From: Methylohalomonas sp034521715
GTDB lineage: Bacteria; Pseudomonadota; Gammaproteobacteria; Methylohalomonadales; Methylohalomonadaceae
DNA length: 64,000 bases
Direction of reading: 5' to 3'
NCBI GenBank assembly: GCA_034521715.1
Contig: JAXHLY010000001.1
Coordinates: 62,001-126,000 of the forward strand
The first letter of the stretch is position 1; each line of letters starts with the position of its first letter. The notes under the pieces were generated by a model. The model was not told the DNA's origin, did no database searches, and saw nothing but the letters and a program-made list of their open reading frames with translations. The position numbers and the translations under genes were made by a program. Positions 44,755 to 52,852 of the stretch are shown piece by piece.

Positions 44755-45378
44755 ATGGCACGTGACTATAAAAACCGTTCCGGTCGCAAGCGCGATAGAG
44801 GGGGTGGACTTCTGGCGGGCCTGCTGACATTTGTTGCGGGCGTGGTTACGGGTGTCTGTGCAGTGATCATTGTCTATTTCGTCAATGGCATACCCGGGAT
44901 CGATGATTTCATGGACGAGCGGCATCCTGCTACCGTACCTTCCGTGCAACCTGCCGACGAACAGAAGCAGACTGCCGGGAAACAGTCCCCGCCGGCATCC
45001 CCGACACCCAAATTCGATTTCTATACGATCCTGCCGGAAATGGAAGTCAGTGTGCCGGAATGGGAACGTGAAGCCAAAGTAACCCCGCTTCCCGATGCCG
45101 ATGCACCCAATGCCCCGCCACAGGCTATTACCAGTGAAAAATATATTCTACAGATCGGTTCATTCCGGCAGCACGACGAGGCCGAACGCGTAAAGGCCCA
45201 GCTGGCGTTATTCGGAATAGAAACTGAAATCCAGCGTGTGGTTATCGACGGCGGTGACATCTGGCACCGGGTACGTGCCGGTCCTTACCAGAGCGCCGAT
45301 CAACTGGATCAGACCCGCCAGCGACTGATTGAAAACGATATCGACTTTATGTTGCTGAAGTTAAAACAGGATGGATGA
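44755..45378 (+). CDS. SPOR-domain protein, FtsN-like
   Basis: 207 residues. A short basic cytoplasmic tail (RDYKNRSGRKRDRGGG), one membrane helix (residues 19-43), a Pro-rich periplasmic linker (to about 120) and a C-terminal SPOR domain (KYILQIGSFRQHDEAERVKAQL) that binds denuded septal peptidoglycan. The motif YTILPEMEV in the linker is typical of the protein encoded after argS in gammaproteobacteria. Starts immediately after the argS stop, suggesting coupling. Role in division is inferred. Confidence 0.88.
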   Translation: MARDYKNRSGRKRDRGGGLLAGLLTFVAGVVTGVCAVIIVYFVNGIPGIDDFMDERHPATVPSVQPADEQKQTAGKQSPPASPTPKFDFYTILPEMEVSVPEWEREAKVTPLPDADAPNAPPQAITSEKYILQIGSFRQHDEAERVKAQLALFGIETEIQRVVIDGGDIWHRVRAGPYQSADQLDQTRQRLIENDIDFMLLKLKQDG

Positions 45379-45496
45379 TTGACGGTGTTCAGCCTGGAGG
45401 GCGTACTGGCTGCCGGAACCAGCCGCCGGGCCCGCCGGTAACAGAATTTTTCATACGGCCCATACCTGTTAACTATCAGGGGGTATTACCAAGAGG

Positions 45497-45570
45497 TGGA
45501 GCGGGTGATGGGAATCGAACCCACGTTCTCAGCTTGGGAAGCTGATGTTCTACCATTGAACTACACCCGC
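45497..45570 (-). tRNA. tRNA-Gly (anticodon CCC)
   Basis: On the minus strand GCGGGTG (45570) pairs with CACCCGC, followed by T and an encoded CCA. D-arm TTCAATGGTAGAA, anticodon arm TCAGC-TTCCCAA-GCTGA (anticodon CCC), and T-arm GTGGGTTCGATTCCCAT. All arms pair properly. An isolated tRNA between convergent and divergent genes. Confidence 0.95.
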
Positions 45571-45762
45571 CTGCGCATGGCTGCTCATTATACCTGGCAC
45601 ACATTTGCTGTCAGCGACCGCTGTGACGATGATCACAGCTCATATTACGGTGCCAGGTACGCGGTGTTCACGGCGAAAAATTAAGCTAATATGGTATCGA
45701 GCCGTTCGGGGGGAACGCGTCTCAGGGTCATCAGACGCGCCTAGAATAATCAATAAATTATT

Positions 45763-45781
45763 GAATATCAAAAAGATATTC
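45763..45781. promoter_or_regulatory. Inverted repeat upstream of the receiver protein gene
   Basis: GAATATC-AAAAA-GATATTC, perfect 7-bp arms, within an AT-rich stretch (45745-45795) about 60 bp before the start codon. Placement and symmetry suit an operator, but no known box is recognised. The rest of 45571-45839 has no gene. Confidence 0.4.
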
Positions 45782-45839
45782 CAATTGCTTAATGTCCAGT
45801 TGATACTGGACGGGACTGCTGAGACAGGACGACGCTGGT

Positions 45840-46214
45840 ATGAACCTATCCCATCCGACTGTGGTTGTCGTCGATGACAGCCCATCAGTCAAATCACTGT
45901 TTGAGCGCAGCACGGCCGCGCTCGGGATTGAGCTGAAAACCTTTTCCTCGGCGGCCGGCTCGCTTGCCTACCTGCAGGATCACTGTCCCGACCTGTTATT
46001 CCTCAATATCATCATGCCGGACAAGGATGGCCTGACCTTCCTGCGCGAATTGCGCGAAAATCCCCTGCATGAACAGACGCCTGTTATTATGATAAGCTCG
46101 AAAGATTACGCACAGGATCGTTTTGCAGCGCGGGAGCTGGGTGCGGTGGAGTTCATGCCCAAGCCAATGCCCATGCAGGCGATAGCCGACGCGATCAAAC
46201 GCTACATAAAATAG
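45840..46214 (+). CDS. Stand-alone receiver-domain protein lacking the phospho-Asp
   Basis: 124 residues, a single CheY-like domain. The acidic pair is D12-D13 and the conserved Lys is K108 (MPKPM), with Ser86 at the switch position. The phospho-acceptor position is Asn56: LLFLNIIMPDKDG instead of LD..MP; the codon is AAT at 46005-46007. It therefore cannot be phosphorylated in the usual way, unless this is a one-base read error for GAT. No output domain. It is followed 36 bp later by the MBL-fold protein. Confidence 0.88.
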   Translation: MNLSHPTVVVVDDSPSVKSLFERSTAALGIELKTFSSAAGSLAYLQDHCPDLLFLNIIMPDKDGLTFLRELRENPLHEQTPVIMISSKDYAQDRFAARELGAVEFMPKPMPMQAIADAIKRYIK

Positions 46215-46250
46215 ACATACTGAAACATACAGGCGCGTCCGACGGTTCAC

Positions 46251-47162
46251 ATGAGCGAAGCCTATCTGCGTTTCTGGGGGGTACGCGGATCGTACTCTGC
46301 ACCCTTTGCATCCCACCTGGGAGTAGGGGGTAATACGTCCTGCGTCGAGATCCGAGTTGGCGAGCACCTTCTTGTCTGCGATGCCGGCACCGGCATCATT
46401 CCGCTTGGCAACGAACTCGTGCAACAGGATGCCATCCGCGAGATGCTTATTATCCTGACCCATTATCACTGGGATCACGTCTGTGGCCTGCCTTTTTTCT
46501 TGCCCGCCTTTAACAGCGACTGGCGGCTGAAATTCTTCGGTCCGGGCCAGAATGCCCGGGAGATCGAGCGCCATGTCGCGGCGCAGATGTCCGCGCCCTA
46601 TTTCCCCGTCGGCACCGAAACCTGGATGGCCAACGTCGATTACCTGGCACCGGCAAACAACACCATTGATTACGGGCCGCTGAATATCACATACCAGAAT
46701 GTTCATCACCCGGGTGTTACCTACGGCTATCGCATCATGCTCGGTGATAAAAAGATCGTTTATATATCCGACAATGAATGCCTGTTCCTCAACAAGAATA
46801 TCGAGCGGCGTTACCAGGAATTCAGCCGCGAGGAACAGGAACTTTTTGATGCCATGAAGCGAGAGGAATACAATTCGGCACTGCAATTCATGCAGGGCGC
46901 CGATATTCTTATTCATGATGCCCAGTACACACCTGAAGATTACATGAAGAAACACGGCTGGGGGCATTCGTGCTATATTGATACGGTCAATTCCGCCATT
47001 GATGCCGACGTCAGGCAACTGTTCCTTTATCACCATGATCCCAACTACGATGATCGTATTATTGACAATATATACAAGGATTGCCTGCGTATTGTCAGCG
47101 AACGCGACTCGAATCTCGACTGTCAAATCGCACGTGAAGGGCTGACGATCAGCCTCGACTGA
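46251..47162 (+). CDS. Metallo-beta-lactamase-fold hydrolase
   Basis: 303 residues, intact. The metal motif THYHWDH (H71-x-H73-x-D75-H76) is complete, with later ligands in HHPGVTYGY, ISDNE and LYHHDPN. The GVRGSYSAP and GGNTSCVEI start resembles the PhnP/RNase Z-like cyclic phosphodiesterase branch. Cytoplasmic; no signal peptide. It is probably in an operon with the receiver protein. Substrate unknown: cyclic phosphodiester or second-messenger hydrolysis is possible but unsupported. Confidence 0.82.
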   Translation: MSEAYLRFWGVRGSYSAPFASHLGVGGNTSCVEIRVGEHLLVCDAGTGIIPLGNELVQQDAIREMLIILTHYHWDHVCGLPFFLPAFNSDWRLKFFGPGQNAREIERHVAAQMSAPYFPVGTETWMANVDYLAPANNTIDYGPLNITYQNVHHPGVTYGYRIMLGDKKIVYISDNECLFLNKNIERRYQEFSREEQELFDAMKREEYNSALQFMQGADILIHDAQYTPEDYMKKHGWGHSCYIDTVNSAIDADVRQLFLYHHDPNYDDRIIDNIYKDCLRIVSERDSNLDCQIAREGLTISLD

Positions 47163-47185
47163 AATAGCGGCTGTTTTCTGCGCGT

Positions 47186-47383
47186 ATGGAAATCCAACTC
47201 AACGGCGAGGCCTACGAGCTGCCGGCCGGCACGACACTGGCCACGCTCATCGAAACCCTGGGGATCGAGGGGCGGCTCGCGGTGGAAGTGAACGAACAAA
47301 TCGTCCCGCGCGGCCGCTTTACCGAATATGAATTACAGCCGCGGGACCGGGTCGAAATCGTACACGCCATCGGCGGTGGTTAA
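47186..47383 (+). CDS. thiS: Sulfur carrier protein ThiS
   Basis: 65 residues, ubiquitin-like, beginning MEIQLNGEAYELP and ending in VHAIGGG. The C-terminal Gly is adenylated and thiocarboxylated to give sulfur to ThiG. Complete. Stands 53 bp before thiG, as in other gammaproteobacteria. No TPP riboswitch is evident in the 23 bp to the previous gene. Confidence 0.93.
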   Translation: MEIQLNGEAYELPAGTTLATLIETLGIEGRLAVEVNEQIVPRGRFTEYELQPRDRVEIVHAIGGG

Positions 47384-47436
47384 CTGCCATCCGCGGCCTG
47401 TTATACTGGCAACCCGTTTACCTGCCTGTTGTCCAC

Positions 47437-48258
47437 ATGAACGAAACCGCTGCCAACCTGGATACCGGCGACAGCCTGAATATCGATGGCCGGCACTACC
47501 GGTCGCGGCTGCTGGTGGGCACCGGCAAATACCGCGACCTGGAACAGACCCGGCAGGCCATCGAGGCCAGCAGCGCCGAGATTGTCACGGTCGCCATCCG
47601 CCGCACGCCCTTTTTCATGAACCAGGGCGGCCAGGACACGAACGAACCCGGTCTGCTGGATGTCATTCCGCCGGACCGCTACACCATCCTGCCGAACACG
47701 GCGGGCTGTTATGACGCCGCCACCGCCATCCGCACCTGCCAGCTCGCCCGCGAGTTGCTGGACGGGCACAACCTGGTCAAACTCGAGGTGCTGGGTGACG
47801 ACAAGACCCTTTATCCCGACGTCAGCGCCACGCTTGAGGCGACCCGCGTTCTGATCAAGGACGGCTTCCGGGTCATGGTGTATACCAACGACGACCCGGT
47901 GGTCGCGAAAAGGCTCGAGGAGCTCGGCTGTATCGCCGTGATGCCGCTGGCCGCGCCCATCGGTTCCGGCCTCGGCATTCGCAATCCCTACAACATCAAG
48001 ACGATTATCGATAACGCCAGCGTCCCGGTGCTGGTGGATGCCGGTGTCGGCACCGCTTCCGACGCCGCCATCGCCATGGAACTGGGCTGTGACGGCGTGC
48101 TGATGAACACGGCTATTGCCGAGGCCCGCGATCCGGTACTCATGGCCGGTGCCATGCGCAAGGCGGTCGAGGCCGGGCGCGAGGCATTTCTGGCCGGGCG
48201 CATGCCCAGGCGTGCCTATGCCAGTGCCTCCTCGCCGATCGACGGCAGTTTCTTCTGA
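47437..48258 (+). CDS. thiG: Thiazole synthase ThiG
   Basis: 273 residues, intact. TIM barrel that forms the thiazole phosphate of thiamine from deoxyxylulose phosphate, dehydroglycine and ThiS thiocarboxylate. The Schiff-base Lys is K115 in NLVKLEVLGD. Phosphate-binding segments AAPIGSGLGI and VDAGVGTASDAAIAMELG are conserved. C-terminus ASSPIDGSFF is short. Followed by trmB. Confidence 0.95.
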   Translation: MNETAANLDTGDSLNIDGRHYRSRLLVGTGKYRDLEQTRQAIEASSAEIVTVAIRRTPFFMNQGGQDTNEPGLLDVIPPDRYTILPNTAGCYDAATAIRTCQLARELLDGHNLVKLEVLGDDKTLYPDVSATLEATRVLIKDGFRVMVYTNDDPVVAKRLEELGCIAVMPLAAPIGSGLGIRNPYNIKTIIDNASVPVLVDAGVGTASDAAIAMELGCDGVLMNTAIAEARDPVLMAGAMRKAVEAGREAFLAGRMPRRAYASASSPIDGSFF

Positions 48259-48277
48259 GATTGTCCGGCCGGAACCG

Positions 48278-48964
48278 GTGACCAGCCCGCGCCGGATGAT
48301 CCGCAGTTTCGTGCGGCGCGAAGGCCGCATGACCCGGGCCCAGGCAACCGCCCTGGAGCAGCACTGGCCGCATTACGGCATTGACTACACTGCAAGGCCG
48401 CTGAACCCGCGGGAGATTTTCGGGCGCTCTGCACCGCTGACCATGGATATCGGTCCCGGCATGGGACTGACGACGGTCAGTCTGGCGGCCGCCCACCCGG
48501 AACGGGATTACCTGGCTGTCGAGGTACACCGGCCCGGCATCGGCAGCCTTCTGCAGCATGCATCCGGCAAAGGCCTCGGGAATATCCGGGCGATCAATCA
48601 CGACGCCGTTGAAGTCATCCGCGACATGCTGGCGGACAACAGTCTCGATCAGGTGCTGATACTGTTTCCGGATCCCTGGCCGAAAAAACGCCATCACAAA
48701 CGGCGGCTGCTGAATACCGCTTTCGCGGAACTGCTACGGCCCAAATTGAGGGGCCATGCGCTGGTCTATATCGCCACCGATTGGCCGGACTATGCCGAAC
48801 AGATCCCCGGGCCGTTTGAAAACGGCGGTTACCTGAACCTGGCCGGGCGCGGACGCGTATCACCGCGGCCGCGCTGGCGCCCGCTGACAAAGTTTGAACA
48901 GCGCGGCCTACGGCTCGGGCACGGGGTGAGTGATTTCGTCTTCTGCCGGACGCTCGACGACTGA
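48278..48964 (+). CDS. trmB: tRNA (guanine-N7-)-methyltransferase TrmB
   Basis: SAM-dependent m7G46 methylation of tRNA. RSFVRREGRMTRAQ near the start, SAM loop MDIGPGMGLTTVSLA and catalytic stretch LFPDPWPKKRHHKRR. The start is GTG 48278 or ATG 48296; the longer open frame to 48116 is overlap with thiG. About 228 residues. The last 57 bp overlap the convergent yrfG. Confidence 0.93.
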   Translation: MTSPRRMIRSFVRREGRMTRAQATALEQHWPHYGIDYTARPLNPREIFGRSAPLTMDIGPGMGLTTVSLAAAHPERDYLAVEVHRPGIGSLLQHASGKGLGNIRAINHDAVEVIRDMLADNSLDQVLILFPDPWPKKRHHKRRLLNTAFAELLRPKLRGHALVYIATDWPDYAEQIPGPFENGGYLNLAGRGRVSPRPRWRPLTKFEQRGLRLGHGVSDFVFCRTLDD

Positions 48965-49630
48965 AGCGCCGAACAGATCGCGGAAATCTTCAATGACGGC
49001 AAATTCAGTGCCACTGCGTGGCGGCTGCTGACTGTCCGGCCGGGCAATGCCCAGCAGGTGACCGATGCCATACTCGCGCGCCGTCTTCAGCACCTGCTGA
49101 TTATCGTCAATCAACAGGGTGTGCCGGCGATCGAAGCCAAGGTGATTCTCCAGTAGCTGCCAGAAACGCGCCGATTCCTTGGGCTCGCCGAAAGCGTGGG
49201 CTGTATACAGTATCTCGAAATAACGGCCCAGATCAGTGCGGGCCAGCTTGTAGTCCAGCACGGCCTCATGGGCATTGGTGACCAGCACGCACTGTTTGCC
49301 AAGATCGCGCAGTCTTTCCAGCAATACATCGGCATGCGGACGCAAACGGATCTTGTGCTGGATATCATCTTTCAGTGCCAGCAGATCCAGTTCCAGCTCG
49401 CGGGTCCAGAAGTCCAGGCAATACCAGGCCAGTGTCCCTTCGAGGTCGCGAAAACGCGGCCGCAGGATGGCGTGCGCCTGCGCCAGATCCATGCCCTGCT
49501 GTTCTGCCCAGCAGGCCGGGAGATATTCCTGCCAGAAATAATTATCGAAATGCAGATCCAGCAGTGTGCCGTCCATATCGAGCAGCACCGTCTGAATCTG
49601 ATCCCAGTCTATGGGAGGAGCATATAACAT
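48908..49630 (-). CDS. yrfG: HAD-family GMP/IMP nucleotidase YrfG
   Basis: 240 residues, intact. HAD nucleophile LLDMDGTLLDL (residue 17), motif II VTNAHE and motif IV LLIDDNQQV. The DNYFWQEYLP cap segment is typical of the YrfG/YjjG type, which removes phosphate from GMP and IMP. It is divergent from cysQ (55 bp) and its 3' end overlaps trmB. A yrfG-cysQ neighbourhood is common, usually with nudE, which is not seen here. Confidence 0.88.
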   Translation of the reverse strand: MLYAPPIDWDQIQTVLLDMDGTLLDLHFDNYFWQEYLPACWAEQQGMDLAQAHAILRPRFRDLEGTLAWYCLDFWTRELELDLLALKDDIQHKIRLRPHADVLLERLRDLGKQCVLVTNAHEAVLDYKLARTDLGRYFEILYTAHAFGEPKESARFWQLLENHLGFDRRHTLLIDDNQQVLKTAREYGIGHLLGIARPDSQQPPRSGTEFAVIEDFRDLFGASVVERPAEDEITHPVPEP

Positions 49631-49685
49631 TTATATGGGCGCCGTCGCCATTCCACGTACCCTGGCGTACAATACTGCCCCTATT

Positions 49686-50533
49686 ATGCCAGTGAATATC
49701 AATCAGGACACGGCACCGGAAATTCATAACCCGGGCGAATTACTGCCTGCCGTTCGTGAACTCGCGCATAAAGCCGCATTGCGCATTCTCGCCGTCTATG
49801 ACACGGATTTTGACATCGAACACAAGGATGATCGCAGTCCGCTGACGGAAGCCGACATGGCTGCTCACCAGACGATCGTCGACGGACTCAAATCCTTCAC
49901 GCCCGGCATACCGATTCTTTCGGAGGAATCAGGCGAAATTGACTATGCGACACGCCGGCACTGGCGCCAGTACTGGCTGGTAGACCCGCTTGATGGCACG
50001 CGCGAATTCGTCAAGAGAAACGGTGAATTCACGGTCAATATTGCGCTGGTATCCGATCACGAGGTGATACTTGGCGTGGTCCATGTCCCGGTCACCGGCG
50101 TCTGTTACTACGCCGCACGTGGCCACGGCGCCTTTAAATCCGCACCACAACAGGCGTCGCAGTCTATTCACACGCGCCGTGTCCAGCCGAATAACCTGGC
50201 GATTGCCGGTAGCCGATCACACAGCAGCCAGCGTTTTCAGGAGTTCCTGCAGCAAGTCGGTGAAGTGGAAATCGTCACCATCGGCAGTTCACTCAAACAC
50301 TGCCTGGTCGCTGAAGGTCATGTTGATCTGTATCCGCGTTTCGGGCCGACATCCGAGTGGGATACCGGTGCCGCGCAGTGCGTGGTGGAAGAGGCCGGTG
50401 GTATTGTGACGGATATGCAGCTGCAGCCACTGCGTTACAACACCAAGGACAGCCTGCTCAACCCGAGCTTCGTCGTGATCGGGATCCGGAATTCGACTGG
50501 GCACCTTATTTGCTGGCCGCCACCGGCGACTGA
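49686..50533 (+). CDS. cysQ: 3'(2'),5'-bisphosphate nucleotidase CysQ (frameshift at end)
   Basis: Removes the 3'-phosphate of PAP, a by-product of sulfate assimilation. Mg-binding motifs: PILSEESGEIDY, VDPLDGTREFVKRNG and SEWDTGAAQCVVEEAGG, as in the inositol-monophosphatase superfamily. Near 50487 a G4 run probably lost one G; corrected, the end reads FDWAPYLLAATGD with TGA at 50533. Uncorrected, the frame runs on into antisense of the next gene. About 282 residues. ATG at 49686. Confidence 0.93.
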
Positions 50534-50561
50534 CCACGCAGAGACCCGCAATTGCGGGGGC

Positions 50562-51647
50562 TCAGAACCGGGCCGGGATATCCGCGAATGCGGTTACGCG
50601 ATCGCGGCCCTCCTGCTTGCTGACGTAAAGCGCGCGATCGGCCCGATCGAGTATATCGTCCGGCGAGCTGGAATCCTGCGGATAACAGGCCATGCCAAGG
50701 CTGATCGTGATCGGCACCTGTTTTTTCTGCACCATGAACCTGATTTCCGAGGTTGCCTCACGAATACGTTCAGCGATCTCACGCGCCTGTTCAGGCTTGG
50801 TCTCGGGCAGAAAAACCACGAATTCATCGCCACCGTAACGTGCCAGGATATCCGTCTCGCGCAGATCCAGGCGGATGGTTTCCGCAATCGTTCGGATCAG
50901 CTTGTCTCCGGCATCATGGCCGTGTTCATCATTGACCGGTTTGAGCGTATCGGCATCTGCCATGACGATTGCAAACGGATGGCCGTAACGCTGGGACTTG
51001 GCTATCTCACGCTGCGACAGTTTGGCATAGGCGCGCTTGTTGAACAGACCGGTCAGTTCATCGGTCTCGGACAAATGCTGAAACATCTGTCGCGCAAAAT
51101 GCAGATCCGCCGACAACATGGTAATCAGATAGGATATCAGCAGGAACGGCGCGAACTTGATCATCAGCTGGGTAAAATCAGCCAGTGCAAAGCTTTTTGC
51201 CTCGAAACTTGGATAACCGAGATACAGATAAATACAGGTAATCAGCACGAATTCCAGCAAGGTGATCGCCTTGCCGAGCGTCAGACCGCTGGTAATGATG
51301 ACCAGCAGAAACAGATTCAGGAGGGGGCTCTCGTTCCTGCCGGTATAAAGCAAAACCCAGGTAATAAAGGCGATCATCACCCAGGTTTCGATGGCGATCT
51401 TCCAGCGCGACTCCGTGGTCTTGAAATTGAGATAACGGAAAGCCAGCACGAACACGGCAAAGCAGACCATGGCCAGTATGATCGGCTGCTCTTCCGTGAT
51501 GTAAGTACCCGGCGCGACGAAGTACAGCAGAACCAGAATCAGCAGCAGCCATTCGAGTTCCGCCACACTGCGCGAGAATCCCTTGAGCTCGATCTGCTCT
51601 ATGCTGAACTGCTCGGACAAGCGCTCATGTCGTTGTTGTGCTTGCAT
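50562..51647 (-). CDS. Diguanylate cyclase (membrane GGDEF protein)
   Basis: About 361 residues from ATG 51647 (an in-frame TTG at 51683 is less likely). Six hydrophobic helices (residues about 30-190) form a membrane sensor of unknown ligand. The GGDEF domain has ARYGGDEFVVFLPE, an inhibitory I-site RETD five residues before GGDEF, and DADTLKPVNDEHGHDAGD. It should make c-di-GMP and be product-inhibited. Its 3' end is 28 bp from the cysQ stop. c-di-GMP affects pili and motility in relatives; a link to the pil genes here is only inference. Confidence 0.92.
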   Translation of the reverse strand: MQAQQRHERLSEQFSIEQIELKGFSRSVAELEWLLLILVLLYFVAPGTYITEEQPIILAMVCFAVFVLAFRYLNFKTTESRWKIAIETWVMIAFITWVLLYTGRNESPLLNLFLLVIITSGLTLGKAITLLEFVLITCIYLYLGYPSFEAKSFALADFTQLMIKFAPFLLISYLITMLSADLHFARQMFQHLSETDELTGLFNKRAYAKLSQREIAKSQRYGHPFAIVMADADTLKPVNDEHGHDAGDKLIRTIAETIRLDLRETDILARYGGDEFVVFLPETKPEQAREIAERIREATSEIRFMVQKKQVPITISLGMACYPQDSSSPDDILDRADRALYVSKQEGRDRVTAFADIPARF

Positions 51648-51844
51648 GAAAACGATTATTTCGCGGATTACCTGATGAAACAACAGCTAAACCAATACCG
51701 CGGTATTGGCAGCAATGCTGTAAAGTTCCGCTAAATGGTTATTATACCTATTTTTGCAGGGCAGTCGCTTCCATGTCGTATTAAGAATTGTTATCAGAAT
51801 TCTCGCATTAATAACAGAAGGGGGGCACTGAGAAAAGAGGAAAA

Positions 51845-51920
51845 TGGTGGCCGGGGACAGAATCGAACTGCCGACACAGGGATTTTCAGTCCCCTGCTCT
51901 ACCAACTGAGCTACCCGGCC
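51845..51920 (-). tRNA. tRNA-Phe (anticodon GAA)
   Basis: Minus strand: GGCCGGG (51920) pairs with CCCGGCC, D-arm GCTCAGTTGGTAGAGC, anticodon arm GGGGA-CTGAAAA-TCCCT (anticodon GAA), T-arm GGCAGTTCGATTCTGTC, and CCA encoded at 51845-51847. All arms pair. Its upstream region is the tandem array of truncated copies at 51921-52446. Confidence 0.96.
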
Positions 51921-52446
51921 TTATTGAGGCATTATATTGCTGGTGTTTTATTCAGGTCGCGGACTGAAAACGGATTTTCAGCCCTGCTCAACCCTGTCGC
52001 TGCGCGACCCCGCTACCCGGCCTTATTGAGGCATTATATTGCTGGTGTTTTATTCAGGTCGCGGACTGAAAACGGATTTTCAGCCCTGCTCAACCCTGTC
52101 GCTGCGCGACCCCGCTACCCGGCCATGACTATCTGAGGCAATTATATGTGCTGGATCGTTTAGCTATTTATTCAGGTCGCGGACTGAAAACGGATTTTCA
52201 GCCCTGCTCAACCCTGTCGCTGCGCGACCCCGCTACCCGGCCTTATCGAGGCATTATATTGCTGGTGTTTTATTCAGGTCGCGGACTGAAAACGGATTTT
52301 CAGCCCTGCTCAACCCTGTCGCTGCGCGACCCCGCTACCCGGCCTTATTGAGGCATTATATTGCTGGTGTTTTATTCAGGTCGCGGACTGAAAACGGATT
52401 TTCAGCCCTGCTCAACCCTGTCGCTGCGCGACCCCGCTACCCGGCC
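51921..52446 (-). repeat. Tandem array of five promoter plus 5'-half pseudo-tRNA-Phe units
   Basis: Units at 51921-52022, 52023-52124, 52125-52242, 52243-52344 and 52345-52446; period 102 bp (118 for the third). Read on the minus strand each begins GGCCGGGTAGC, the first 11 bases of tRNA-Phe. An insert follows that contains the hairpin GTCGC-GCA-GCGAC, then GAGCAGGGCTGAAAATCC, which matches the tRNA D-arm end and anticodon arm. The 3' half of the tRNA is replaced by a segment that makes CTGAAAA-TCCG-TTTTCAG, and GGTCGCG/CGCGACC closes the whole. A leader with TATAAT ends each unit, directly before the next pseudo-tRNA or the true tRNA. Confidence 0.9.
51931..51936 (-). promoter_or_regulatory. 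-10 box of tRNA-Phe
   Basis: TATAAT read on the minus strand, ten bases before the mature 5' end. It is part of a 34-nt leader that recurs before most pseudo-copies in the array. A clear -35 box is not seen; GACCTG is 16 bases upstream. Confidence 0.65.
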
Positions 52447-52462
52447 TTTTAGCAGGCATTAC

Positions 52463-52566
52463 ACCTCAAAATACTTCTCGGGTGTCATTTCGACCAACGG
52501 GAGAAATCTTTAACCATCAAGCAGAAGATTTCTCGCTGCACTCGAAATGACATCTTCAGCCCTGCC
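52463..52566. repeat. MITE-like element, copy D, interrupting a pseudo-tRNA remnant
   Basis: The core 52484-52551 has GTCATTTCGACCAACGGGAG and its inverse counterpart CTGCACTCGAAATGAC. The outer ends (CCTCAAAATACTTCTCGGGT and TCTTCAGCCCTGCCT) are diverged relatives of copy C. It adjoins the sixth, incomplete tRNA-like unit, apparently within its anticodon arm. Exact ends are uncertain because the right end resembles both repeats. Confidence 0.7.
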
Positions 52567-52599
52567 TACCCTGTCGCTGCGCGACCCCGCTACCCGGCC
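52552..52599 (-). repeat. Sixth, truncated pseudo-tRNA-Phe unit
   Basis: GGCCGGGTAGCGGGGTCGCG and the following hairpin are the same as in units 1-5, and the copy breaks off at CTGAAG where MITE copy D begins. It carries no second hairpin. Upstream of it (52600-52632) there is no clear TATAAT. Confidence 0.75.
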
Positions 52600-52632
52600 A
52601 AATTACAATTTGCCTTAATTTTGCTGGCAGCC

Positions 52633-52765
52633 AACTAAGCTATGAATAACTTGTCATTTCGAGCGTAGCGAGAAATCTTGTCGCACGCTGCTGTTTATAA
52701 ATCAACAGGTTAAGAGATTTCTCCCGTTGGTCGAAATGACACGGGGTTTGATTCGGGGCTTCCTT
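52633..52765. repeat. MITE-like element, copy E (inverted orientation)
   Basis: Arms TTGTCATTTCGAGCGTAGCG and CCCGTTGGTCGAAATGAC are the family core in the opposite orientation to copies B-D. The ends are AAGCTATGAATAAC and GATTCGGGGCTTCCTT. It lies 87 bp from the yggX stop codon. Confidence 0.75.
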
Positions 52766-52852
52766 GATGCTGTCGGGCGCCGTCTCTCGCCGGTCGCGCG
52801 AAGGGCGTATTAAAGCCATCGGCGACGCCAGCGTCAAGCCGCTGGCCCGCAT

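Noticed and set aside
45400..45450. GC-rich hairpin followed by T run as a terminator after the SPOR gene
   Set aside because: The arms (CCGCCGGGCCCGCCGG) pair only loosely and the T run is offset by several bases; not strong enough to annotate.
49611..51734. A 707-residue fusion starting with CysQ
   Set aside because: The second half is antisense to the GGDEF gene; a one-base loss near 50487 removed the true CysQ stop.
51735..52351. Open frames across the tRNA-like array encoding repeated RSRTENGFSALL-type peptides
   Set aside because: They exist only because the 102-bp period is a multiple of three; they lie antisense to tRNA-derived sequence and have no ribosome-binding site.
51921..52446. 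CRISPR array
   Set aside because: Units are identical over their whole length with no variable spacers, and are tRNA-derived; no cas genes are present.
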